This document shows positions 39,721 to 48,232 of a stretch of 64,000 nt of DNA, in pieces. Below the pieces are notes generated by a model. The model saw only the letters and a program-made list of their open reading frames with translations. It searched no databases and was not told the origin of the DNA. A program made the position numbers and the translations under genes. Position 1 is the stretch's first letter, and each line of letters opens with the position of its first letter. Source of the stretch: Pseudomonas mosselii (GTDB lineage Bacteria > Pseudomonadota > Gammaproteobacteria > Pseudomonadales > Pseudomonadaceae); contig NZ_CP081966.1 of the NCBI RefSeq assembly GCF_019823065.1, positions 4,805,501-4,869,500 on the forward strand, in the 5' to 3' direction.

Positions 39721-40776
39721 TCAGCCGGCTGCGGCCTCGGGCCGCTGCGGATCGGTCGGGTTGAGTTCGAACTTGGCCGGCGGTGCTACCTCGAGGGTGG
39801 TCAGCGAGCCATTGGCATCGAGGTCGTAGGTGACCTTGGCGATCAGCATCCAGCGCTGGAGTCCAATAATCGGGTCGACGACCCACACCAGGGTGTTCTG
39901 CCGCCACAGCTCGCCGTTGGACTGCCGCCAGCCCTGCACCTTGTAGGTCGCCTGCCAGGTCTGTGCCTCGCGGCTGCGGGCTTCCCAGTCGACGCGGTGC
40001 TGGGCGTCGGTCTCGCTCATCGCACGGCTTTCGTTGATCAGCAGCACCCGTCGGCGCACCGCTGGGTCGAAGGCCGTGGCCTGAACCTCGCAGGCCTTGC
40101 GCGCTTCCTCGCCATCCTTGCCCTTGCGCTGGGCGCATACGCGGTATTCGGCGAAACGCTTCTGCTGGCTGAGCGCGGCGCCGCCTGATAGCACGTTGCG
40201 GCCCACCTCAAGGGCATCGCAGGCTTGCCCACCGCTGCCCGGACGAATCAGTACCAGCCGTCCTTCGGCGTCGTCGGTGGAATAGGCTGTCTGCACGGTC
40301 AGCAGGCGATCCAGTGATTGGAACACCGTCTCGCCCGGTTGGATGGCGTGATGAGCGATCGGCTTGAGTGATCCCAGTTCACTGCGCACACGCACGCCGT
40401 AGGGAGCGGCTAGCGCCTGGGCGATCTGCTCCAGGCGCTGTTGGCGCCATTGGCCCGGCTGGTTGATCGCCGAGCACTCGACCAGATCAACGGTCAGCGA
40501 CTCACCCTGCACCGTCAAGCCTGTCTGCTGGTGGGCATGGTTGATCGGTGTGGCCGAGACCCAGCCGGTCAACACCAGGTCGGACCCGATGCGCAACTCG
40601 CAGCGGTCGCCCGCCATGATGCGCACCGCCGCGCCCTGCCCCGGCCATTGCCAGGTGATGCCGAGCTTGAAGCTACGCGCCTGCTGCTCGAAGCCGGCGC
40701 TGATGCTGACGCTGGTCCAGCCGCCGTAGTCCAGGCCGTTGACGCTGAGGGTCACGGCATTGCGAGGATCGCCCAT
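39721..40776 (-). CDS. Mu gp44-like (gpP) baseplate hub
   Basis: 351 residues of the Mu gp44/gpP hub family (MGDPRNAVTLSVNGLDYGGWTSVSISAG...; HHAIQPGETVFQSLDRL). Forms the trimeric hub carrying the spike. Lies between the N-like and gp45-like genes as in Mu. Confidence 0.92.
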   Translation of the reverse strand: MGDPRNAVTLSVNGLDYGGWTSVSISAGFEQQARSFKLGITWQWPGQGAAVRIMAGDRCELRIGSDLVLTGWVSATPINHAHQQTGLTVQGESLTVDLVECSAINQPGQWRQQRLEQIAQALAAPYGVRVRSELGSLKPIAHHAIQPGETVFQSLDRLLTVQTAYSTDDAEGRLVLIRPGSGGQACDALEVGRNVLSGGAALSQQKRFAEYRVCAQRKGKDGEEARKACEVQATAFDPAVRRRVLLINESRAMSETDAQHRVDWEARSREAQTWQATYKVQGWRQSNGELWRQNTLVWVVDPIIGLQRWMLIAKVTYDLDANGSLTTLEVAPPAKFELNPTDPQRPEAAAG

Positions 40777-40779
40777 GGT

Positions 40780-42081
40780 TCAGTCCCTCGCCATCTGCAA
40801 CGGCTGCGACGGCACGAAGCCTGGGTGACGCACCCGATTGCGCTGGACGATCTCGCCGGCCCGGGTGGCGTCAGCGAAACGCCGATAGGCCAGTACCAGC
40901 GCCGGCAGCGGCTGCTCGGGCCGCACCGTGACCAGACTTACGCCCGAGGCCGCCACGGCGTCCAGGTGCGCATCCAGTTGCCGACGCAGGTCGCTCAAGG
41001 CCTGGTAGTCGACCGCGTCGGCCTTGAGCGCGGCCTGCCAGATCACCTCGTCGAGCAGCTCGCGCAAGGCCCGCACATCGTCGGCCACCGGCACCTGAGC
41101 GCGCTCGACCGGTCGCACGCGCTGCACGGCCAGCGGCGGCGTCTCGCGCAGGGATTCGCTGCGCGGGCTCACCGGCATGCGCGCCAACAGCAACGCCAGT
41201 TGCACAAGTATCGCCGCCTGTAGCAAATCGCCCAAAGCCTGGGCGGTGAGCTGGGTATCCTTGCCGCCACCCGGCGGCGGAGTGTCTAGCGCGGCCGCCG
41301 CTTCGGCCTGTTGCGTGGCGCTGGCCAGCACGCCGCGATAACCACGACCCAGCGCCTGGTTCAAGGCGGCAGCTGGGCTGCCCGGCGCATCGGAGGAGGC
41401 ACCGCCGAAGCTGCCCAGGCTGCCTTGCAGGTCGCTGAAATAGTTACCTAGCAACGCGCCCAGTGCCCCTGGCGCATTGACCAGCGAATCCACCAACGCG
41501 CCGAGGCTGCCGAGCGTCACCAGCAGCGGCTTGAGCTGCTGGTTGACCAGGATGTAGAAACCGGACAGGCGATTGCGCAGGGCCTGCAGGTTGACCCGCG
41601 CCCGATCGACCTGGGTCATGGCCGCCTGGAACCGCGCCAAGGCGACTTCAAGCAACGACTGCGAGGCCTGCTCCAGCTGGCGCCGGGTGTTGACCTGGGC
41701 ACTCGGGTAGGTGAGCGGCGTATTCGGGTGGAACTTCATGACCAGGCTGGCCATCCCGCCCGCCTTGCGCTCATGGCTCAGGGTGCATTCGCCCACTTTG
41801 ACCTGCAACCGCCCCAACCAGGGGTGCAGCAATTCGCCGCTACCCTTGGCCAGCGCGGCGAGCAGGCGGTCACGTTGGGCGAAGCAGTCCGCGCCGACGA
41901 TGAAGCCGGTCAGCTCGTGCACCTGGGCCTGGCGGCCAAGACTCTCGAAGTACGCCTGATCGCGCTGCGGGTATTCGTGCAATGCGCCCTTGCGCCCCAC
42001 CGGCACGCTGGCCTTTTCGACCCAGAACTTGACCCCAGCGAAGCTCGCCGGCAGCAGGCTCTCGGTCCAGTCACGATTCAT
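40780..42081 (-). CDS. Mu gpN-like (gp43, DNA circularisation N-terminal domain) tail protein
   Basis: 433 residues; the first ~100 match the DNA_circ_N domain (WTESLLPASFAGVKFWVEKASVPVGRKGALHEYP), a misnomer kept from Mu annotation; the protein is a tail/baseplate component. The rest is helical with a Pro-rich linker. Overlaps the tape-measure stop by 11 nt and precedes the hub gene by 3 nt. Confidence 0.92.
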   Translation of the reverse strand: MNRDWTESLLPASFAGVKFWVEKASVPVGRKGALHEYPQRDQAYFESLGRQAQVHELTGFIVGADCFAQRDRLLAALAKGSGELLHPWLGRLQVKVGECTLSHERKAGGMASLVMKFHPNTPLTYPSAQVNTRRQLEQASQSLLEVALARFQAAMTQVDRARVNLQALRNRLSGFYILVNQQLKPLLVTLGSLGALVDSLVNAPGALGALLGNYFSDLQGSLGSFGGASSDAPGSPAAALNQALGRGYRGVLASATQQAEAAAALDTPPPGGGKDTQLTAQALGDLLQAAILVQLALLLARMPVSPRSESLRETPPLAVQRVRPVERAQVPVADDVRALRELLDEVIWQAALKADAVDYQALSDLRRQLDAHLDAVAASGVSLVTVRPEQPLPALVLAYRRFADATRAGEIVQRNRVRHPGFVPSQPLQMARD

Positions 42082-43708
42082 AGGTACCTCCTTGCGACAG
42101 GGAACGCACGCCCACGTTGGAGCGGATGTTCAGCCCGGGTTGATTGCTCTGGCTGGTGACCAGCGCTAGGCCGGGGGGCGGGTTCTCGAAACGCAGCAGC
42201 AGGCTGCCGTCGAGGTATGTCCGCCGGGCTTCGGCGGTCTGCTGCACCAGTCCGCTGCCACCTTCGCCAGCCAGCGGACTGCTGAGTGGTGTAGCGCCGA
42301 CGGGCGCTGCTACGGGCTGCTGGTCGCCTCCCGGCTTGCCGAAAGTATCGAAGACGGCGGAAAACGCGCCGCTGAAGAACGCCCGGATCGGCTCGACAAT
42401 CGGTGCAAGCTTCGCCCACCAGTCGCCCAGCCAGGCCGCCACCGGAGTCCATTGCTGCAGCCATTCCAGTGGAGAGCCGGTGAACAGATTGGCCAGCGCA
42501 TCCTGAATCGGCGCCATGCCCTCCAGCAACTGGCCCCACAGTTCGCCGAAGAAACCGCTGACCGTCCCCCAGGCCGTGCTCAGCACCGCTAGAGGCGACC
42601 ATTCGAATAGCCCGGCGATTGTCGACCAACCTTGCGCCAGCACACCGAGGGCCTGGCCCGCCAGATCACCCAGCCAGCCAACGATGGCGCCCCAGTTGTC
42701 GTACAGCAGCACCAGTGGATTCCAGGCCAGCACGGCCTGCAGCCCCTGCCAAGCCAGCGCGAACGCCCACTGTACCCGGCCTGCGAGATCGGCGAACCAG
42801 CCCGCGACACTCCCCCAGTTGTTGTACAGCAGTGCCACCGGGCTCCAGGCCAGCACCGCCTTGAGCATGCCCCAGGCGCTTTGCAGGCCCGTCAGGGTCG
42901 ACGCCCAGAGTTCGCTGAAGAAACCGCTCAGCGCGCTCCAGCCACTCTGCAGCGTCGCCATTGGGTCCCATTGCAAAAGCGCCTCGAACGCCGCCCCCAT
43001 AGCCTGGAAAACCGCGCCGACACGCTCGCCGACTGCCGCGAAGAAGCCCGAGATCGGCTCCCAGTACGCCACGATCAGCCCCACCGCCAGGGCCACGGCG
43101 GAGACCACCAGGCCGATGGGCGTGGCATTGAATGCCAGCAGCGCCAAAGTTGCCGCTACTCGCAGGCCGGTGAAGGCTGCCGCTGCAGCGGCAACGCCCT
43201 CGACCAGTTGCGGGTGGGCCACGATCAGGCTGGCCACGCCCTGGATCAGCGGTTTCAAAGCCTGGGCCACCGCCGTGAAGGCCGGCAGCAACGCCAGGCC
43301 GAAGGCCAGGGTCACGCCCTTGATCGCCCCTTGCAGCTGCTCGAGGCTTTCCTGGCCTTGCCGCATGCCAGCCTCGGGCAGCATCTGCGCCAGCGCGTCC
43401 CGTTGCAGACCGGTGTTCTCCAACGGGTCATCCTTGACCGGCCCGAGTTGCAGGTCGTGCATGTGCTGCTCGAACGCCAGGGCAGCCTTGATGCCACTGA
43501 CGAACGGTGCCGCAAGGCCCTCCCCCTTGAGCAAGGCGCCAATGTCCAGCTCGCCGAGCTTGCTCTTCTCCAGGGCATCGGAAAGCCCCTCGACCTTGGG
43601 TGTCTGGGCCACCACCTGGCTGACCTGCTGGTTGACCTGCACCAGGTTGACCGCCAGGCGCCGGGCGTCGAGCACCAGCGAATTGAGCTGTAGTTGATCT
43701 GCCATCAT
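42071..43708 (-). CDS. Tape-measure protein of Mu-like tail
   Basis: 545 residues from the ATG at 43708 (a second ATG follows directly). Helical N-terminal third, two hydrophobic segments around residues 160-210, then four to five tandem ~45-residue repeats with a WSPxALLYNNWG motif (about 240-460). The number of helical residues sets tail length. At 545 residues it predicts a shorter tail than the P2-like module's 762-residue protein. The start overlaps the frameshifted chaperone's stop. Confidence 0.9.
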   Translation of the reverse strand: MMADQLQLNSLVLDARRLAVNLVQVNQQVSQVVAQTPKVEGLSDALEKSKLGELDIGALLKGEGLAAPFVSGIKAALAFEQHMHDLQLGPVKDDPLENTGLQRDALAQMLPEAGMRQGQESLEQLQGAIKGVTLAFGLALLPAFTAVAQALKPLIQGVASLIVAHPQLVEGVAAAAAAFTGLRVAATLALLAFNATPIGLVVSAVALAVGLIVAYWEPISGFFAAVGERVGAVFQAMGAAFEALLQWDPMATLQSGWSALSGFFSELWASTLTGLQSAWGMLKAVLAWSPVALLYNNWGSVAGWFADLAGRVQWAFALAWQGLQAVLAWNPLVLLYDNWGAIVGWLGDLAGQALGVLAQGWSTIAGLFEWSPLAVLSTAWGTVSGFFGELWGQLLEGMAPIQDALANLFTGSPLEWLQQWTPVAAWLGDWWAKLAPIVEPIRAFFSGAFSAVFDTFGKPGGDQQPVAAPVGATPLSSPLAGEGGSGLVQQTAEARRTYLDGSLLLRFENPPPGLALVTSQSNQPGLNIRSNVGVRSLSQGGTYES

Positions 43709-43869
43709 GGTACCTGCTGCATCGCATTGATCCGTTGCGCGTGCTCCAGGGATTCCCGCAGCACGTCCAGGGGCCTGGCCAGAATCCGTTCGGGGTCCAC
43801 CCGCCAGAACCAGGCCAGGTCGTAGGCGATGGCGATCAGAGCGCCGATGCTGGTGACGCCGCACTCATG
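43705..43869 (-). CDS. C-terminal extension of tail assembly chaperone, made by -1 frameshift
   Basis: An open -1 frame continues from the slippery site: 54 residues (HECGVTSIGALIAIAYDLAWFWRV...), with the stop overlapping the tape-measure start. It has no start codon of its own. The fusion of the first 88 residues of the gp41-like protein plus 54 here would be the gpG-T-type chaperone that binds the tape measure. Strongly suggested by layout; expression not shown. Confidence 0.75.
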   Translation of the reverse strand, partial: HECGVTSIGALIAIAYDLAWFWRVDPERILARPLDVLRESLEHAQRINAMQQVP

Positions 43870-44132
43870 AAAAAACCGGCGACGACCCAGCTGGCGGTGT
43901 TGAGGTCGGCCAGGTCCATCTGGTTGACCGACGACGGCGGAATGCCGGCACAGACGGCGATGTACTTGGCCGCCACATCCATGTCCAGGCTGACCTCCTC
44001 GCTCTTGTCGATGCGGTACGGCAGCGCCTTGATGGCGCGCACTTCCTGCACCGTCGGCCGGCGCAGGGCCAGCTCCTGGAGCACTTCGCCGTGAGCCTCC
44101 AGCGGCACGCTGAGCTTGAGTACCTGGGTCAT
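43836..44132 (-). CDS. Mu gp41-like tail assembly chaperone
   Basis: 98 residues, phage tail assembly protein family (PF10109-like): VLKLSVPLEAHGEVLQELALRRPTVQEVRAIKALP. This is the short product; a -1 shift near its end gives the longer form. Overlaps the tube gene by 4 nt. Confidence 0.9.
   Translation of the reverse strand: MTQVLKLSVPLEAHGEVLQELALRRPTVQEVRAIKALPYRIDKSEEVSLDMDVAAKYIAVCAGIPPSSVNQMDLADLNTASWVVAGFFMSAASPASAL
43869..43875 (-). promoter_or_regulatory. -1 frameshift slippery site T TTT TTC
   Basis: The heptamer falls exactly in frame (third base of GGT, then TTT, TTC) of the gp41-like gene, shortly before its stop and in the right phase to join the downstream open frame. Fits the X XXY YYZ rule. 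Confidence 0.75.
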
Positions 44133-44476
44133 TGCCAGCTCCCCTTGATGCCATCGAACTCCAGAGCCACTTCGGCGTCGTCGCCCTTGCTCACCGGCTC
44201 GCCCACCAGGTAGGCACCGGCCAGCACATAGACGCGGCCGTTGCTGAACTCGCAGGTGATGGTCATATCGGTACCGTTGACCAGCTTCTTCAGCGGGAAG
44301 TCAGGTGTATGCAGCGCGGTGACCTTCAGCGACGGGCGTCGCTCCTCTTCCTTGTAGTACCCAGGCACCAGAGTGGTGCGGTTCACTTCCATCAGTGGTG
44401 CCTCGCAGCCGCCCTTGATGGTCAGTTGGGCACCGTCGACCTTGACGTAGCAGGTGCCCGCAATTTTCTGCCCCAT
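44129..44476 (-). CDS. Mu gpM-like tail tube protein
   Basis: 115 residues of the Mu tail tube family (MGQKIAGTCYVKVDGAQLTIKGGCEAPL...). Hexamers stack to form the inner tube. Lies after the sheath gene with an intrinsic terminator between (44490-44516). Confidence 0.94.
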   Translation of the reverse strand: MGQKIAGTCYVKVDGAQLTIKGGCEAPLMEVNRTTLVPGYYKEEERRPSLKVTALHTPDFPLKKLVNGTDMTITCEFSNGRVYVLAGAYLVGEPVSKGDDAEVALEFDGIKGSWQ

Positions 44477-44489
44477 GGCATCTCTCCAT

Positions 44490-44516
44490 AAAAACGGGCC
44501 CGCTCAGGGCGGGCCG
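44490..44516 (-). terminator. Intra-operon terminator between sheath and tube genes
   Basis: GGCCCGC-CCTGA-GCGGGCC followed by CGTTTTT on the minus strand, directly upstream of the tube ribosome site. Probably partial, tuning sheath:tube ratio, or overcome by antitermination. Confidence 0.75.
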
Positions 44517-44539
44517 GGTTGGGTGGTGGTGGACGCGGC

Positions 44540-46036
44540 TCAGGCGGCGTCTTCGTACTGCAGGCGGAACTGGTTGAGCAGCGCGAACACGCGCAGGCCA
44601 TTGACGTAATCCGGCGGGAACAGCACGTTGACCCGGCTCGGGTCGGTGCTCGAACGCTCCACCACCAGGTGCTCGGCGAACAGCTCGGCGTTTTCCACCT
44701 GCCCTTCCTGTTCGAGCCTGGCGTACTGGGCGATCAACTCGCCACGCAGGGTGCTCGGGGTGACGATCGGCTGGCCGGCGCCGAAGCGGGTGCCGTCGCT
44801 GGCCAGCTTGTGACGGCCGTACTTGCTGGTGATCACGCCCTGCAGGCGGCGGATGATGAAGGCCGACTGATGCAGGGTCTCGCTGTCCAGATAGGAGTTG
44901 TCCGGCTGACCGTAGGCATTCTTCTGGTAGGTGGTGATCGCCCGCTGGATGCGCAGCGAGCCACCTTCGTAGTACGCCGTGGCGATGCCGTAGCTGAGCA
45001 GCGACTGGCGCTCGCTCAAGCTGAAGCGCTCGCTGGCCTGCGCCGGCTCCAGGCCTGGCAGGGTGCCGCTCTGGGTCGGGCGGCTGGCGTCGGCACTGAT
45101 GAACGCCGCCGAGCGTGCGGCAAAACTGGCCGCGTGCAACCAAACCGGTTGCGGCGCGCCGCGCTCGACCGCCAGTAGGCTGGCGTGCTGGTCGTTGCGC
45201 AGTTGGCCGGCGGCCACCAGGGTACCGACGGTGCCCCGCTTGGCGCCATAGACATGGCCATACAACTGACGGCTCCAGGACCAACGACCGGCGCTGTCGT
45301 CCATTGCCAGTTTCCAGGCATCCAGGCTGGCGCTGTCGGACCACGGCAGGCAGATAAACTCGAAGGGCTCGTCACCCACTGCTGCCAGGGCCTGGACCTG
45401 ATCTGGCACGCCGGCGCCGCCGGCGAATACGGTGACGGTCAACACCAGGCCGGCCGGGGTCTGCTCGCCGTTGCTCAGGCCAAGACGGTTGAGCTGCAGG
45501 GCGATGTCGTTACCGCTGTCTCCGGTCCACTTGCAGCTCAGGCTCAGCACGCCGGCGCTGGCCACGGCGGTCACCGGTAGATCGGGGCTGGCGTTGATCT
45601 TCAGCGCCAGGGCGCTGGCCACCTGGGCGGCGGTGCTGCCCAGGAGCACACCGGCCTGGATCCGAACGCCGCCCACGTAGAGGTTGACCAGTCCCGCCTC
45701 GGTGGCACTGCCTTCGACCTTGACCTCGGCCTTGGCCACTGCACCTTCGCTGTTGCGCAGCGGCAGGCACCAGATCTCGCCCAGCGGGTCGGCCTTGCGC
45801 CAGGTCTCGTACATGGCCGCCAGCATCGAACCCTGGCCGCCGATCTGCTTGGCCACCGCCAGGCTTGGTACAAGTACTAGCTTGCCGGCCTGCTCGGCGC
45901 CGACGTTATCGTTGACCTGGGCGACGATGAGCCGACGCAGGTTGGAAGAGGCACTGTTGGCCACCGAGTTGTCCATCTCGGCGTAGAACAGCGGAACACG
46001 GATGTCCGCGGGGATGTTGCTGAATCCGACCGACAT
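44540..46036 (-). CDS. Mu gpL-like tail sheath protein
   Basis: 498 residues from the ATG at 46036 (MSVGFSNIPADIRVPLFYAEMDNS), the Mu gpL/gp39-type sheath. The C-terminal domain (VIRRLQGVITSKYGRHKLASDGT...PSTLRGELIAQYARLEQEG) is the conserved contractile core. Presence of a sheath shows this module is contractile, not an F-type flexible tail. Start touches the gp38-like stop. Confidence 0.96.
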   Translation of the reverse strand: MSVGFSNIPADIRVPLFYAEMDNSVANSASSNLRRLIVAQVNDNVGAEQAGKLVLVPSLAVAKQIGGQGSMLAAMYETWRKADPLGEIWCLPLRNSEGAVAKAEVKVEGSATEAGLVNLYVGGVRIQAGVLLGSTAAQVASALALKINASPDLPVTAVASAGVLSLSCKWTGDSGNDIALQLNRLGLSNGEQTPAGLVLTVTVFAGGAGVPDQVQALAAVGDEPFEFICLPWSDSASLDAWKLAMDDSAGRWSWSRQLYGHVYGAKRGTVGTLVAAGQLRNDQHASLLAVERGAPQPVWLHAASFAARSAAFISADASRPTQSGTLPGLEPAQASERFSLSERQSLLSYGIATAYYEGGSLRIQRAITTYQKNAYGQPDNSYLDSETLHQSAFIIRRLQGVITSKYGRHKLASDGTRFGAGQPIVTPSTLRGELIAQYARLEQEGQVENAELFAEHLVVERSSTDPSRVNVLFPPDYVNGLRVFALLNQFRLQYEDAA

Positions 46037-46218
46037 TATTTCGCTCCCTGAGATTTGACCGCCTCGGCGGCCTTGAGGATCACATCGCCATCCGCCAGGC
46101 GGCGGCGCCACCAGACGGTGTCCGGCACATCGCGGCCCTCGGCGGGCAGCAGGTCGCCGGATTGCGGATCCGGCACCGCCCGGCCAGTGGCCGGGATCAC
46201 GGTGATGCGTGCTGTCAT
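46036..46218 (-). CDS. DUF2635 (Mu gp38-like) protein
   Basis: 60 residues (MTARITVIPATGRAVPDPQSGDLLPAEGRDVPDTVWWRRR...), the small protein always found in front of Mu-type sheath genes; role unknown. 4-nt overlap with gp37-like gene. Confidence 0.92.
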   Translation of the reverse strand: MTARITVIPATGRAVPDPQSGDLLPAEGRDVPDTVWWRRRLADGDVILKAAEAVKSQGAK

Positions 46219-46802
46219 GGGTTGAAGGTTCCTTGGAAAGTCATTTCGATGCGCCCGTCGGGGCCTGGCTGACGCAGGTTCGGGTCCGCCGGATCGATGG
46301 CGTCGACCCGTACGGTGACGCCGGACAACGGCGGCAGCTGGTCGAGCTGGCGTTCATGCCAGGTCTCGGCGGGCTCGCTGGCCCGACTGCGGCCGAGCTG
46401 CAGCGGGGCGATGAAACGATGGCGATACAGCACACGGCGCGTGTCGCAGCGCAGCAATTCGCCACCGGCGTATTCCACCGGCTCGCGGCCGGGGGCGGGT
46501 CTCCAACCGACCAGCGCCAACCACAGCTCGGCGCGCAGGTTGTCGAGCCGTTCGAGGGCCGAGGCGGTTCCCTGCGCGCTGCTGTCGAGCAGCAACAGCA
46601 CCTCGAAGCGCTCGCGCAGGTTCTGCCGCGTGGCGTTCTGCAGGTCGTTGCGGTCGGCCTCTTCGCCAGTCAGCAGCAGGCAGGCGGTCGGCTGGGGTTT
46701 TGGCGCGAGGTTGTCGATCGCCGCCAGGTCGAGGCCGACCACGGCGGTGTCGCCCAAGCTTGGGCAAAGCGCCAGTTGGGCGCTGAGTAGACTGGGTTTC
46801 AT
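46215..46802 (-). CDS. Mu gp37-like tail terminator protein
   Basis: 195 residues from the ATG at 46802 with GGAG upstream. DUF1834/Mu gp37 family (LERLDNLRAELWLALVGWRPAPGREPVEYAGGELL). It should cap the tail where a head would join. First gene of the Mu-like module. Confidence 0.9.
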   Translation of the reverse strand: MKPSLLSAQLALCPSLGDTAVVGLDLAAIDNLAPKPQPTACLLLTGEEADRNDLQNATRQNLRERFEVLLLLDSSAQGTASALERLDNLRAELWLALVGWRPAPGREPVEYAGGELLRCDTRRVLYRHRFIAPLQLGRSRASEPAETWHERQLDQLPPLSGVTVRVDAIDPADPNLRQPGPDGRIEMTFQGTFNP

Positions 46803-46850
46803 GGAGGCTCCGGATTCGGATGGGCTGCGCAACAAGACTCAGGCGCAGCA

Positions 46851-46935
46851 TCGGAGCGGGCTTGGCCCGCGACGCCGTCGTCGCGGTGCATGGCACCAGA
46901 CTTGCCGGTGTTCGGGGGGCAAGCCCGCTGCTACG
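46851..46935. repeat. REP-like palindrome pair between the two tail modules
   Basis: Inverted copies of a GGAGCGGGCTTGGCCCGCG-type core at about 46851-46872 and 46913-46935. It separates gpD of the P2-like module from gp37 of the Mu-like module. Similar to the pair at 2859-2932. No promoter recognised here. Confidence 0.65.
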
Positions 46936-46975
46936 CTCAACGCGTCATGCCTTGCCCGCACCAGTGAAAGGCGCG

Positions 46976-48010
46976 CTAGGCTTTCACCGCGCCTGCTCGG
47001 CGCGGTGCCGGCCCCTTGACCTTGGCCTTGCCTTGCTTGCCACCATTGCACTGCACCGTGGTGCGCCAACCGCTGCTGGTGAACACCTGCTCGACCGACT
47101 CCACCAGGTAGGGTCCGTCGAGCCCGGCGAGAAAGCCGCTGATCTCGATGCCGCGCTCGGCGAACAGGTCGGTGCGCCCGGGCATGTCCAGGCGCACGCT
47201 GGCGGTGTCGCGGTTGAAGCTGGCCAGCCGGGCGCGGGCTGCCTGCTCCGCCGCCGCGCGGTTGGGGTACAGGTGGCGGTCGGTGTAGACCGGCTGCAGG
47301 CCGTCCGGCGCATCGTCATTGACCAGTTCCACCGCCTGCAGGCGCCCGCTGGCGCTGTCCTGGTGGCGGGTCCTGACGGCCTTGTGGGTACTCTTGTCAG
47401 CCAGGCGAAACTGCCACTGGCTGACCTCGTTGCGGGCAATGCCGATCACCCCTAGGGGCTTGCCGCTGGCACTCTGACCGCCCTGGCGCGGCAGCACCAG
47501 CAGCTGACCGTTGGCGAGCTTGGCGGTGCAGTCGTGCAGGCGCGCCAGGCGGGTGATGAAGTTGAAGTCCGACTCGCTGTACTGGTCGACCCGCGGCACC
47601 TGCACGGCCACCGGGCACACCGCCTGCCAGCCATTGCGGGCACCGATCTCGGCGACGATGCGCTGCAGCGTCGCGTTCTCCCAGCTGCCGCTGCGGATGG
47701 TCTTGCCGCTGCCACGCAGGTCGCTGGCCTTGCCGCGGATCACCAGGGTGTCCGGCGGTCCGGACAGCTCGACCTCGTCCACGGTGTAGCGGCCCAGGCG
47801 GTTCAATGGCTGCCCGGCGTAACCCAGGTGCACTTCGAGCATTGCGCCCCTGGCTGGCAAGGCCAGGACGCCGTCCCGCGCATCGAGGCGCAGTTCGAAC
47901 TCATCGGACTCCAGGCCCGGCTTGTCGGTGGTGCGCAGCAGCAGCAAACGGTCGTTGATCAGGGTGGTAATATCGTTGCCATCGGCGGTGATACGAAATT
48001 GGGGTTGCAC
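46976..48010 (-). CDS. P2 gpD-like tail hub protein
   Basis: 344 residues (MQPQFRITADGNDITTLINDRLLLLRTTDKPG...), phage late control D family; in P2 a baseplate hub component. Last gene of the P2-like module, as PA0628 is in R-pyocin before its lysin. Follows gpX by 15 bp. Confidence 0.95.
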   Translation of the reverse strand: MQPQFRITADGNDITTLINDRLLLLRTTDKPGLESDEFELRLDARDGVLALPARGAMLEVHLGYAGQPLNRLGRYTVDEVELSGPPDTLVIRGKASDLRGSGKTIRSGSWENATLQRIVAEIGARNGWQAVCPVAVQVPRVDQYSESDFNFITRLARLHDCTAKLANGQLLVLPRQGGQSASGKPLGVIGIARNEVSQWQFRLADKSTHKAVRTRHQDSASGRLQAVELVNDDAPDGLQPVYTDRHLYPNRAAAEQAARARLASFNRDTASVRLDMPGRTDLFAERGIEISGFLAGLDGPYLVESVEQVFTSSGWRTTVQCNGGKQGKAKVKGPAPRRAGAVKA

Positions 48011-48025
48011 GATTGAGGCTCCAGA

Positions 48026-48232
48026 TCAGTCCCACAGTTGCACGGTATCGCTCGTCGTCATCGGCAGTTCGGGCAACAGGATCCTCACCCCGGCGCGAAA
48101 CGGCTGCGCCTCGTCCGCCAGCCCCTGGTTGGCATCCAGCACGGCCTCGACCGTACCGGCCAAGTGGCCGTAGTAGTGCTGGCAGAGCGTATCGAGCAGG
48201 TCGCCCTCAGACGTTGTGCAGGTCTTGGCCAT
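48026..48232 (-). CDS. P2 gpX-like LysM tail protein
   Basis: 68 residues with a short LysM fold (TSEGDLLDTLCQHYYGHLAGTVEAVLDAN). Binds the tail tube/hub region. Overlaps gpU by 26 nt. Confidence 0.93.
   Translation of the reverse strand: MAKTCTTSEGDLLDTLCQHYYGHLAGTVEAVLDANQGLADEAQPFRAGVRILLPELPMTTSDTVQLWD

Noticed and set aside
44301..45344. 347-codon frame overlapping tube and sheath genes on the same strand
   Set aside because: Out-of-frame Arg-rich shadow of the sheath gene; it crosses the intergenic terminator.
46851..46935. Promoter or second regulator for the Mu-like module
   Set aside because: Only a REP-like palindrome and a ribosome site for gp37 were seen; no -35/-10 pair or TGCAT operator units as at the late promoter.
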